Assembly (NCBI GenBank): GCA_016178705.1
Contig: JACOST010000015.1
Span: forward strand, 1-64,000
Length of the DNA stretch: 64,000 nt
Source: Deltaproteobacteria bacterium
Lineage (GTDB): Bacteria > Desulfobacterota > Binatia > HRBIN30 > JACQVA1
Direction of reading: 5' to 3'
Of this stretch, positions 23,508 to 31,153 are shown piece by piece. Every line of letters begins with the position of its first letter. Position 1 is the stretch's first letter. A program made the position numbers and the translations under genes. A model generated the notes under the pieces. That model saw only the letters and a list, made by a program, of their open reading frames with translations, made no database searches and was not told the DNA's origin.

Positions 23508-24899
23508 ATGACGCGTACCACCACCGTTCTGAGTGCGATGAGTCTCATCGTCGCATCGTTGATTGCAGGGTGCGGCGGCGACAAGAGCAGCACCAGCTCG
23601 TTCCCGCCGCCGCCGCGCTCGGTGCGTTACACGCCGAAGGCGACTTCGACGCGAGCCATCCGGACCAGCTCGCCAACCTACCCACCGTCGCGAACGCGAA
23701 CGTTCACCCTGACGCCGACGATCACGAACACGCCCGAGCCAACGGCGTCGCCGACCGCGACGAGTTCGCCCACCGGAACATTCAGCGCCACCGCGATCCC
23801 TACGGCCAGCGCTAGTGCGACCGACACCTTCACCGCAACGTTACCGAGTACGGCGACGCCGATCGCCAGTTCCACGCCAAGCTCGTCCCCGAGTCACTCC
23901 TCAACGCCGACTGCGACCTTTACGGCCACCGAATCGGTTACCGCCTCTCCAACACCGACGGTCACATTGACGCCGACCGCATCGCTGACGGCCACGGCGA
24001 CCGGTACTGCCACGATGACCCCGACAGATACGCAGACAACGACAGCGACCGCGACGCCGTCGGAAACACCGTCGGGGACGGTGACAAGTACGCGCACGGC
24101 TACGTCCACCGTCACGCAAACGAGCACGGCGATGTTCACCGCGACCGTGACGGAAACCACTACGGCGTCTCCAACCCCGTCGGTCACATCGACGCCGACC
24201 GCATCGGCGACCGCAACGAATAGCGCAACGCCGTCGGTCACGCCGACGCTGTCGTCATCACCGACCGCTACGGCAACCGCGACGATCACCAACACGCCGC
24301 TGCCGACCGGCACGCCATCGGCCACGAGTACGCAGACTGAAACCGGTACGCCGACGCAGACGCCGGAGGACACCGAAACCCCGACGGCGACGCCGACGCC
24401 GACCAGCACGCCGACGTCTGTAGCGACGTCGACCGCATCCACGGTCTGCGGCAACGGCTTCATCGAGAGCGGCGAGACCTGCACCACCTGCGCGTCCGAC
24501 TGCGTCGTGCATGCGTGTACCGCGACCACGCCGCTGCGCACTTTTGCGGTGAGGTTCACGGCGCCGACAGGGCAGGACGTGTCGGGCATCACGGTGTTGG
24601 TCGGCTACCGCAGTGGCACCGTAAGTCTGCCCGGCAGCGGCAGCGCGAGTTCAGTCGGCAGCCGCGTAAAGAACAAGCCGTCGAACGCGATCTCAGCGGT
24701 CAACGACAGCGACTACGCGCTGCGGGTGGTGTTGTCGCGCTCCGCCGCAATTCCTCCGGGCCGACTGTTTACCATCGACTTCGATAGTTGTCAGGGCGCC
24801 GCAGCGCTGGCGGTGACCGACTTCGGTTGCACGGTCGAGGGTTGCGCCAATGTCTTCGGCGCCGTGCAAGGCTGCACCTGCACGGTCGGCACGCCCTAG
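23508..24899 (+). CDS. Lipoprotein with very long Thr/Pro/Ser stalk and shared module (copy C)
   Basis: 463 residues. The N-terminus MTRTTTVLSAMSLIVASLIAG-C ends in a lipobox (LIAGC), so it is probably a lipoprotein. Residues about 25-311 are a low-complexity Thr/Pro/Ser/Ala stalk (TPTxT units) without cysteine. Then come CGNGFIESGETCTTCASDC and the shared module (VSGITVLVGYRSG, LPGSG, NDSDYALRVVLS, FTIDFDSCQG, CTVEGCAN). The design suggests a lipid-anchored stalk holding the module far from the membrane. ATG 23508 is preferred over an in-frame TTG 18 bp upstream because it starts the signal peptide correctly. Confidence 0.75.
   Translation: MTRTTTVLSAMSLIVASLIAGCGGDKSSTSSFPPPPRSVRYTPKATSTRAIRTSSPTYPPSRTRTFTLTPTITNTPEPTASPTATSSPTGTFSATAIPTASASATDTFTATLPSTATPIASSTPSSSPSHSSTPTATFTATESVTASPTPTVTLTPTASLTATATGTATMTPTDTQTTTATATPSETPSGTVTSTRTATSTVTQTSTAMFTATVTETTTASPTPSVTSTPTASATATNSATPSVTPTLSSSPTATATATITNTPLPTGTPSATSTQTETGTPTQTPEDTETPTATPTPTSTPTSVATSTASTVCGNGFIESGETCTTCASDCVVHACTATTPLRTFAVRFTAPTGQDVSGITVLVGYRSGTVSLPGSGSASSVGSRVKNKPSNAISAVNDSDYALRVVLSRSAAIPPGRLFTIDFDSCQGAAALAVTDFGCTVEGCANVFGAVQGCTCTVGTP
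23640..24440 (+). repeat. Low-complexity Thr/Pro-coding repeat tract
   Basis: A degenerate repetition of ACG/ACC/CCG codons encoding the stalk of the lipoprotein. Period is not strict; units such as ACGCCGAC recur. The complementary strand has a long open frame rich in GVxVxV, a by-product of the repetitive composition. A similar tract is at 43735-44745 in another gene. Confidence 0.75.
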
Positions 24900-24936
24900 C
24901 CGCGAATGTAGGCGCCTGAACATGGAGCTAGCTAGC

Positions 24937-25809
24937 ATGAACGTGTTCCGCTCGATCGTGTTGCCGGCGATGGTCGTGCTGCTGATGGCGCTGGGGGCTT
25001 GCGGCGGGGGTGGCAGCAGTGGTGAGAGTCCGTTTGTTCTCTGCGGCAACGGCCATCTCGACCAGGGCGAAAAGTGCGACGACGGCAACACGCTCGACAG
25101 CGATGATTGCCTGAGCACTTGTGTGCTCGCCGTCTGTGGTGATGGGTTCGTCGATCTCAACAGCGAGGAATGTGACGGCGACGCTTTGCGCGGCCGCGAC
25201 TGCTCGACCCTCGGCTATGCCGCGGGCAAGCTGATCTGCTCAGCGACGTGTCGATTCGACACCTCGCAGTGCGGGCCTGCGTTCACACCAACTCCCACAG
25301 TGCTCGCGACCGGCACTCCGACACCAACCGCAACCCCGACTCCGTTGACTCGTTGCGGCAACGGCGTGCTCGAGAGTGGCGAGACGTGTGATGCTTGTCC
25401 GGGCGACTGCTCGGTATCCGCATGCTCAGCAGTGGCTCCAGGCGTGACGGTTTCAGTGAGCTACGATTCGCCCGATGACAGTATTGCCGGGCTGACGGTG
25501 TTGGTCGGCTACCGCAGTAGCGTCGCCAACCTTCCGGGAAGCGGATCGATGGCCAGCGTAGCCGCGCGAGTGAAGAACAAACCCTCGAACGCGATCACCG
25601 CGGTCAACGATCTCGACTATGCACTGCGCGTCGTGCTGTCACGCGCGAATCCAATCCCGCTCGGCCGCATCTTCACGATCGACTTCGACGCGTGCGACAC
25701 CGCGCCGCCACCAGCCGCGGTAGACTTTGGCTGTACGGTCGAAGGCTGCGCCAACCGCTTCGGACGAGTCGACGGGTGTACGTGTGTCGTCACGGTGGGA
25801 GGACAATGA
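24937..25809 (+). CDS. Lipoprotein with cysteine-rich repeats and shared module (copy D)
   Basis: 290 residues. MNVFRSIVLPAMVVLLMALGA-C forms a lipoprotein signal (LGAC). Two CGNG/CGDG-type motifs follow (CGNGHLDQGEKCDDGNTLDSDDC and CGDGFVDLNSEECDGDALRG), the second with a GYAxGxLxCxxxCxxDxxxC extension typical of secreted myxobacterial-type proteins. A short Thr/Pro linker, CGNGVLESGETCDACPGDC and the shared module complete it (IAGLTVLVGYRSS, NDLDYALRVVLS, FTIDFDACD, CTVEGCAN). GGAG precedes ATG 24937; another ATG 15 bp upstream is possible. Its stop overlaps the next start by 1 bp. Confidence 0.77.
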   Translation: MNVFRSIVLPAMVVLLMALGACGGGGSSGESPFVLCGNGHLDQGEKCDDGNTLDSDDCLSTCVLAVCGDGFVDLNSEECDGDALRGRDCSTLGYAAGKLICSATCRFDTSQCGPAFTPTPTVLATGTPTPTATPTPLTRCGNGVLESGETCDACPGDCSVSACSAVAPGVTVSVSYDSPDDSIAGLTVLVGYRSSVANLPGSGSMASVAARVKNKPSNAITAVNDLDYALRVVLSRANPIPLGRIFTIDFDACDTAPPPAAVDFGCTVEGCANRFGRVDGCTCVVTVGGQ

Positions 25810-26336
25810 TGGACAGGCGCGGATGGATTGGGTGCGGTATCGCCACACTGCTCGTTGTTACTGCGGGCATCGCGTCCGCCATGTGCGGCAACGGGTTGCT
25901 CGACAACGGCGAGACCTGCGCGAATTGTCCCGCCGACTGCGCGGTCCAGCCGTGCGCGGCCACCACGGCGCGGCACACAGTGACGGTGAACGCGTCCGCA
26001 CCGGAGGAGCAGCACGTCGCGGGGTTTACGATCGTGGTTGGCTACCGCGGTGCAGTGCTCAGTCTCCCCGGGCAGGGCGCCGATAGCTCCGTGCGCGAGC
26101 GCGTGAAGAACACGCCCACCGAGGCCATCGTGGCGGCGTATGATCGCGACTACGCGCTGCGCGTAGTGGTGTCGCGCAGCAGCGCGATTCCTTCGGGTCG
26201 GCTGTTGACGGTCGATTTCGACGGCTGTAGCGGCGCTGCCGCTCCAACGACGGCGGATGTTTCCTGCATGGTCGAGGGCTGCGCCAATCAATTCGGCGCG
26301 GTGGTGGATTGTACGTGCTCCATCACATTGCCGTGA
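25809..26336 (+). CDS. Small secreted protein, minimal form of the shared module (copy E)
   Basis: 175 residues: a signal peptide (1-24, ending GIASA), one CGNGLLDNGETCANCPADC motif and the module only (VAGFTIVVGYRGA, LPGQG, DYALRVVVSRSS, LLTVDFDGCSG, MVEGCAN). This defines the minimal building block of the family. GGAGG lies 5-9 nt before the ATG, which overlaps the previous stop (TGATG). Probably disulfide-bonded and extracellular or periplasmic. Function unknown. Confidence 0.78.
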   Translation: MDRRGWIGCGIATLLVVTAGIASAMCGNGLLDNGETCANCPADCAVQPCAATTARHTVTVNASAPEEQHVAGFTIVVGYRGAVLSLPGQGADSSVRERVKNTPTEAIVAAYDRDYALRVVVSRSSAIPSGRLLTVDFDGCSGAAAPTTADVSCMVEGCANQFGAVVDCTCSITLP

Positions 26337-26351
26337 CGCCGGAAGGGGCCA

Positions 26352-27029
26352 GTGAAGACTATGAACGGCCGCACAGTCACAATCGCAATGACGATAGTCA
26401 GCATTACCGGAGGTGTCTGGCTCTTGCGCGGGCAGTCGACGAGCCCCACGCCGCCGCTTGCGGACCTGCACGTCGCTGGGACCTCGCCGTCCAAGCAGCT
26501 ACTCACGGCCGATCATCCCCGACCGCTCGACTTGCCCGCGAATCACAATGCCGCCATGGCGCATGGCGCGGCTGACGCGCATGAGCGGCCGGCCCCGGCA
26601 ACTCACGAGCTCAGGCTGCTGCCGCCCGCGCCTGATGCGGTCGAGGCTGACCCGGAACTGCAAGCACTTGATCAGATCGCGTCGAGCGATCCCGATCCGA
26701 TCGAGCGGGCCGCCGCGCTCAGCCGGCTGCACACCGTGACGACGCGGTCCGTGCTGCCGCTCTTGGTGCGGGCGTTCGCCGATGCGGACGCCGAGGTGCG
26801 GCGGACGGCACTCGAAGAGATCGCCTGGTCGGATGAAGAGGACATGATACGGGCGGCGCAATTGGCCGGCGTGATGACCGACCCCGATCCCGACGTGAGG
26901 ATCGCGGCGCTGCGCATTCTCGGCGAGATCGAAGACCCCGACGCGGAGCCGATGATCCGCGATGCGTTGGCGGACCCCGATGACGATGTGCAAGCGCTCG
27001 CGGCGGATCTCTTGGACAACGATTCCTGA
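26352..27029 (+). CDS. Membrane-anchored HEAT-repeat protein
   Basis: 225 residues. A short hydrophobic segment near the N-terminus (about 9-25) is followed by a Pro/His-rich linker and about four HEAT repeats (about 95-225), e.g. DPIERAAALSRLHTV, DADAEVRRTALEEIAWS, DPDVRIAALRILGEIED and DPDDDVQALAADLLDN. HEAT repeats mediate protein contacts; it could scaffold the secreted proteins encoded upstream. GTG 26352 is used because GGAAGGGG lies just upstream; ATG 26361 is the alternative. It is the last gene of the receptor operon. Confidence 0.75.
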   Translation: MKTMNGRTVTIAMTIVSITGGVWLLRGQSTSPTPPLADLHVAGTSPSKQLLTADHPRPLDLPANHNAAMAHGAADAHERPAPATHELRLLPPAPDAVEADPELQALDQIASSDPDPIERAAALSRLHTVTTRSVLPLLVRAFADADAEVRRTALEEIAWSDEEDMIRAAQLAGVMTDPDPDVRIAALRILGEIEDPDAEPMIRDALADPDDDVQALAADLLDNDS

Positions 27030-27181
27030 AACGAACACGTGATGCGTCGCGCGCCCAGCGCGGATGCGCTGGACCGCACGATCTTCATCGCGCCGTCACC
27101 GTGGCGCAACACCTCGGCTGATATCTTGCGTGCGCGTGCCGAGAGCTGAGGAGGAGTCCCCTTCTCCTCACCTCTCTCTCT

Positions 27182-27207
27182 GGGAGGAGCCCGCAGGGGC
27201 TCCTCCC
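27182..27207. terminator. Perfect GC-rich hairpin downstream of the receptor operon
   Basis: GGGAGGAGCCC-GCAG-GGGCTCCTCCC: 11-bp perfect stem, 4-nt loop, about 150 bp after the HEAT gene. No T-run follows, so Rho-independent termination is doubtful; it may be a dispersed palindrome. The stretch 27030-27769 has no convincing gene apart from the doubtful frame listed separately. Confidence 0.45.
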
Positions 27208-27306
27208 CTTCCCAACTCCGCACGGCGGCCAGACAGGCGGCAACGTCAAGAGCCAACGAATGGTCTCAGTTCTTGAATATCTTCGCATCGCTCTCGTCGA
27301 TTGAGC

Positions 27307-27645
27307 ATGGCGCAAAACGGCTCGCCGAGATTGGCAGCGATCGCGGTCGTGATGGCGGTGGTGTCGGTTGTGGCGGTACGCCCGTCGACGCGATTCGCGC
27401 GGCCCGGGCATCACGGCGTAGCGGTCCACCACCGTGCATTGTCGGCCGAGCCCTCGGAGTCGCGCGACGACGACGCACAACCGCTCTCGCAAGTTCAAGC
27501 CCAGCCGGTGAGGAACTTGCGGTTCGTTCACGAAGGGCGGACCTCTTCTGACCGCATCCCCGCGTGGGGTCCGCAGCGCCTGGCGCTGACGCTCCATCGA
27601 CTCAAATTGCCCCCGGCTCGAGACCAGTCCGATCCACCGCTGTAG
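27307..27645 (+). CDS. Doubtful small exported protein
   Basis: 112 residues beginning MAQNGSPRLAAIAVVMAVVSVVAV, which could be a signal peptide or anchor, then an Arg/Ser/Pro-rich sequence with no recognised family. No Shine-Dalgarno is evident. In GC-rich DNA such frames arise easily by chance, so this is listed only because it occupies a 740-bp stretch otherwise empty. Confidence 0.25.
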   Translation: MAQNGSPRLAAIAVVMAVVSVVAVRPSTRFARPGHHGVAVHHRALSAEPSESRDDDAQPLSQVQAQPVRNLRFVHEGRTSSDRIPAWGPQRLALTLHRLKLPPARDQSDPPL

Positions 27646-27769
27646 TCCCACATCCTCTAGCCGGATCTCAGTTGCGGCCCGGCAGCCTCTACCCGCGGAT
27701 GCTTCCCCCCCGAGGTGTCCGTGGGCGCCGGGCCGCATTTCCAATCACGCAAGACTACAGGAGCGGACT

Positions 27770-28018
27770 ATGTTGCATGCAGTCATTCGTTCAGGTCGCG
27801 ATGACGCCTTTCACTTCTTCGGCGAAGTGAGTGGCTACAATCTGCAAACGTTGCGCGATCACGTGCGCCAAACCGTGCGCGAGGATGGCCTCGTCCATTT
27901 GCGCGTGGAGATCGATCCGGCTGACCGTCCGACCTTCGATCGCTGTACCGAGAAATGGTTGTCCCATCTGACCGACGCCGGTGCCGTTGTCGAAGTGGAG
28001 GTCGTGCGGCGTCAGTAA
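27770..28018 (+). CDS. Small hypothetical protein
   Basis: 82 residues: MLHAVIRSGRDDAFHFFGEV, then a helix-rich acidic/basic sequence ending VVEVEVVRRQ. The alternation resembles a compact alpha/beta fold with strands at both ends. AGGAG lies 6 nt before the ATG, which supports translation. No family recognised, no signal peptide. It precedes the restriction-modification operon, but the 175-bp gap argues against cotranscription. Confidence 0.6.
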   Translation: MLHAVIRSGRDDAFHFFGEVSGYNLQTLRDHVRQTVREDGLVHLRVEIDPADRPTFDRCTEKWLSHLTDAGAVVEVEVVRRQ

Positions 28019-28192
28019 GCGCGGCATTCGCCGCGCAGCAGCCGAGGTGGGAACCGGACACGCTGCGCGGCGATCACGCGTTGACCTTCGGCTATCTTGT
28101 CGATGGAGCGGTGCGTCGGATCGATGGTCGCTCCCGCGGGGTGTGCGCAGCGCTACGACGGTTCAATCGAGCTGCCGATGTACGCCGCCGTG

Positions 28193-31153
28193 ATGGCGAT
28201 GCAATTTGACATCGTCAGCGATGCGCCGTTAGGCTCGCCGCCACTGCCGATGGCGAAGCCGGAACAAGAGGCGCGTGAACGCATCGATGCACTACTGAGT
28301 GATGCAGGCTGGTGCGTGCAAGACGCGGCCAAGGTGAACTTGGCTGCGGGTCGTGGGGTTGCAGTGCGCGAGTTCCCCCTCGTGCGCGGTCATGGCTTCG
28401 CGGACTATCTTCTCTACGTCGATGGTAAAGCGGCCGGTGTGATCGAAGCGAAGAAGGAAGGCGAGACCCTCACCGGCGTCGAACTGCAAGCGACGAAGTA
28501 CAGCGAGGGCGTACCGGCAACTGTGCCGGCGCACTTCCGGCCGTTGCCGTTTCTCTATCAGAGCACCGGCATCGAGACCCGCTTCACCAACGAGTTCGAT
28601 CCTGATCCGCGTAGCCGACGAGTCTTCAGCTTCCACAAACCGGAAACTCACGCCGCGTGGCTTGCGATGGCTGCAGCCGACGCGCCTGCAACCGACCTCG
28701 CAGCGGAAGCTGGCACCGCCCGTAAACCACCGACGCTGCGTACACGGCTGCAGCGGCTGCCGCCGTTGATCACGACCGGCCTGTGGCCGGCGCAGATTCG
28801 CGCGGTGAACAATCTCGAACGCTCGCTCGCTGACGATCGGCCGCGCGCGGTCATTCAAATGGCCACGGGCAGCGGCAAGACGTTCACCGCGATCAGCTCG
28901 ATCTATCGGTTGATAAAGTTCGCCGACGCGCGACGGGTGCTGTTCCTCGTCGATCGCGGCAACCTCGGACGTCAAGCGCTCAGGGAGTTCCAGTCGTACA
29001 CCACGCCCGACGACGGCCGGAAGTTCACCGAGCTGTACAACGTGCAGCTCCTCACTTCGAACAAGCTCGATCCGGTGGCGCGGGTGGTCATCACCACCAT
29101 CCAGCGGCTCTACTCGATGCTGCAAGGCAAGGATCTCGATCCCGAGTTGGAGGAGGCGTCGCAGTTCGATCAAGGCGCTGGGCTGATCCACGAGCCGGCG
29201 CCCGTCGGCTACAACCCCGCGATCCCGGTCGAGAGCTTCGACTTCGTCTTCACCGACGAGTGCCACCGTTCGATCTACAACCTGTGGCGGCAAGTGCTCG
29301 AATACTTCGACGCCTATCTCATCGGCATGACCGCGACGCCGTCGAAGCAGACGCTCGGGTTCTTCAACCAGAACCTGGTGATGGAGTACACGCACGAGCA
29401 AGCGGTGGCCGACGGCGTCAACGTCGGCTTTGACGTCTATCGCATCCGCACCCAGATCACCGAGCAGGGCTCGACGGTCGAGGCCGGGCTGTTCGTCGAC
29501 AAGCGCGATCGCGAGAGCCGGCGTGTCCGTTGGGAGAAACTCGACGAGGATCTTCAGTACGACGCCGATGCGCTCGACCGCCGCGTCGTCTCCATCGATC
29601 AGATCCGCACCGTGATCCGCACCTTCAAAGCGAAGCTGTTGACCGAGATCTTTCCCGGTCGCACCGAAGTGCCGAAGACGTTGATCTACGCCAAGGACGA
29701 CAGCCACGCCGACGATATCGTACAGATCGTGCGCGAGGAGTTTGGCAAGGGCAACGAGTTCGCGCAGAAGATCACCTACAAGACCGGCACCGCGCGCATC
29801 GTGACCAAAAAGGTCGGCCCAGACGGCCGCGAGGTCGAGGAGGTTACCTACAAGTCGAGCGGCGTGAAGCCGGAGGATCTCCTGCAGTCGTTCCGCAACA
29901 GCTACAACCCGCGCATCGTCGTCACCGTCGACATGATTGCGACCGGCACGGATATCCGGCCCCTCGAAGCGGTGATGTTCATGCGCGCGGTGCGCAGTCG
30001 CAACTTCTTCGAGCAGATGAAGGGTCGCGGCGTGCGCGTGATCAATCCGACCGATCTAATCGCAGTGACGCCCGACGCGCAGGCAAAGACCGGCTTCATG
30101 ATCGTCGACTGCGTCGGCGTATGCGAACAGGAACTCACGGATTCGCGCCCGCTGGAACGCAATCCCACCGTGCCGCTGGAGAAACTCCTGCAAGCGGTGG
30201 CCTTCGGCAGTACTGACGCCGACATTCTGTCTTCACTCGCGGGACGCCTAGCGCGGCTCGATCTCCGTCTCGGTCCGCCCGAGCGCAAAGCATTGGCGGA
30301 AGCCGCCGGCGGACTGACGTTGAAGGATCTCACCGGTCGCCTCGTGCAGGCCATCGATCCGGATCAGCAGATTGAGGCCGCCCGCGCCGCTCTGACGCGG
30401 GAGGGTGAGGCTTCCGCCGAGCCGACCACGGAGCAAGTCACTCACGCTGCGGAGCAACTCATGCGCGAAGCCGTCGTGCCAATCGCAACGAATCCCGCGC
30501 TGCGGCAGCGATTGATCGCGCTCAAGCAGCAATTCGATCAGACCATCGATGCGCTCAGCAAGGACACGGTGATCGAAGCGGCGTTCTCCGCCGCAGCGAA
30601 GGAGAAGGCGAAGGGGCTGGTCGAGTCGTTCGAGCAATTCATCCGCGAGCACAAGGACGAGATCACCGCGCTGCAAGTGCTCTACAGTCAGCCCTACGCC
30701 AAGCGCCTGCGCTTCGCCGACATCAAGGCGCTGGCTGAAGTGATCCAAGCGCCGCCGCGGCAGTGGACGTCAGAGCGGTTGTGGAAGGCGTACGAGACGC
30801 TCGATCGCACGAAAGTCCGCGGTTCGGGCGGGCAGTTGCTGAGCGACATCGTGTCGCTGGTGCGCTTTGCGTTGCATCACGACAGCGCGCTGGTGCCGTA
30901 CGCCGATCAAGTCGAAGAGCGATTCGAGAGCTGGCTGGCGCAGCAAGAGACGCACGGCCGCCGCTTCACCGACGAGCAGCGCCAGTGGCTGGAGTTGATC
31001 CGCGACCACATGGCCGGCAGCTTGCGGATAGAGATGGACGACTTCGATTTCACGCCGTTCGCCCAGCGCGGCGGCGCCGGGAAAGCGGTGCGGGTGTTCG
31101 GCGCGGAGCTGCGCGCGTTGCTCGATGAGTTGAACGAGGCGTTGGCGGCGTGA
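28193..31153 (+). CDS. hsdR: Type I restriction enzyme, R (HsdR) subunit
   Basis: 986 residues. The N-terminal nuclease domain has ADYLLYVDGKAAGVIEAKKEG (the PD-(D/E)xK core with the ExK). The SF2 helicase motor follows: QMATGSGKTFTAIS (Walker A), VFTDECHRSIY (DEXH-like), GMTATPS (motif III), VTVDMIATGTDIRPLEAVMFMR and QMKGRGVRVI (motifs V and VI). The C-terminal part is the helical HsdM/HsdS-binding region. It translocates and cuts unmethylated DNA with HsdM and HsdS. The start is uncertain: ATG 28193 is used, ATG 28199 and ATG 28250 (MAKPEQEARERID) fit as well, and none has a good ribosome site. The stop overlaps hsdS. Confidence 0.93.
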   Translation: MAMQFDIVSDAPLGSPPLPMAKPEQEARERIDALLSDAGWCVQDAAKVNLAAGRGVAVREFPLVRGHGFADYLLYVDGKAAGVIEAKKEGETLTGVELQATKYSEGVPATVPAHFRPLPFLYQSTGIETRFTNEFDPDPRSRRVFSFHKPETHAAWLAMAAADAPATDLAAEAGTARKPPTLRTRLQRLPPLITTGLWPAQIRAVNNLERSLADDRPRAVIQMATGSGKTFTAISSIYRLIKFADARRVLFLVDRGNLGRQALREFQSYTTPDDGRKFTELYNVQLLTSNKLDPVARVVITTIQRLYSMLQGKDLDPELEEASQFDQGAGLIHEPAPVGYNPAIPVESFDFVFTDECHRSIYNLWRQVLEYFDAYLIGMTATPSKQTLGFFNQNLVMEYTHEQAVADGVNVGFDVYRIRTQITEQGSTVEAGLFVDKRDRESRRVRWEKLDEDLQYDADALDRRVVSIDQIRTVIRTFKAKLLTEIFPGRTEVPKTLIYAKDDSHADDIVQIVREEFGKGNEFAQKITYKTGTARIVTKKVGPDGREVEEVTYKSSGVKPEDLLQSFRNSYNPRIVVTVDMIATGTDIRPLEAVMFMRAVRSRNFFEQMKGRGVRVINPTDLIAVTPDAQAKTGFMIVDCVGVCEQELTDSRPLERNPTVPLEKLLQAVAFGSTDADILSSLAGRLARLDLRLGPPERKALAEAAGGLTLKDLTGRLVQAIDPDQQIEAARAALTREGEASAEPTTEQVTHAAEQLMREAVVPIATNPALRQRLIALKQQFDQTIDALSKDTVIEAAFSAAAKEKAKGLVESFEQFIREHKDEITALQVLYSQPYAKRLRFADIKALAEVIQAPPRQWTSERLWKAYETLDRTKVRGSGGQLLSDIVSLVRFALHHDSALVPYADQVEERFESWLAQQETHGRRFTDEQRQWLELIRDHMAGSLRIEMDDFDFTPFAQRGGAGKAVRVFGAELRALLDELNEALAA

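Noticed and set aside
23640-24440. CRISPR array
   Set aside because: Repeats are short, degenerate and coding; there are no uniform repeats with unique spacers anywhere in the window.
23894-24592. Long minus-strand open frame rich in GVxVxV
   Set aside because: It is the complement of the Thr/Pro-coding tract; repetitive composition keeps the antisense frame open. No start site, no family.
27085-27744. 219-residue minus-strand open frame
   Set aside because: Arg-rich shadow composition with no start signal or family motif.
28292-29707. 471-residue minus-strand open frame
   Set aside because: Antisense to hsdR, whose helicase motifs are unambiguous.
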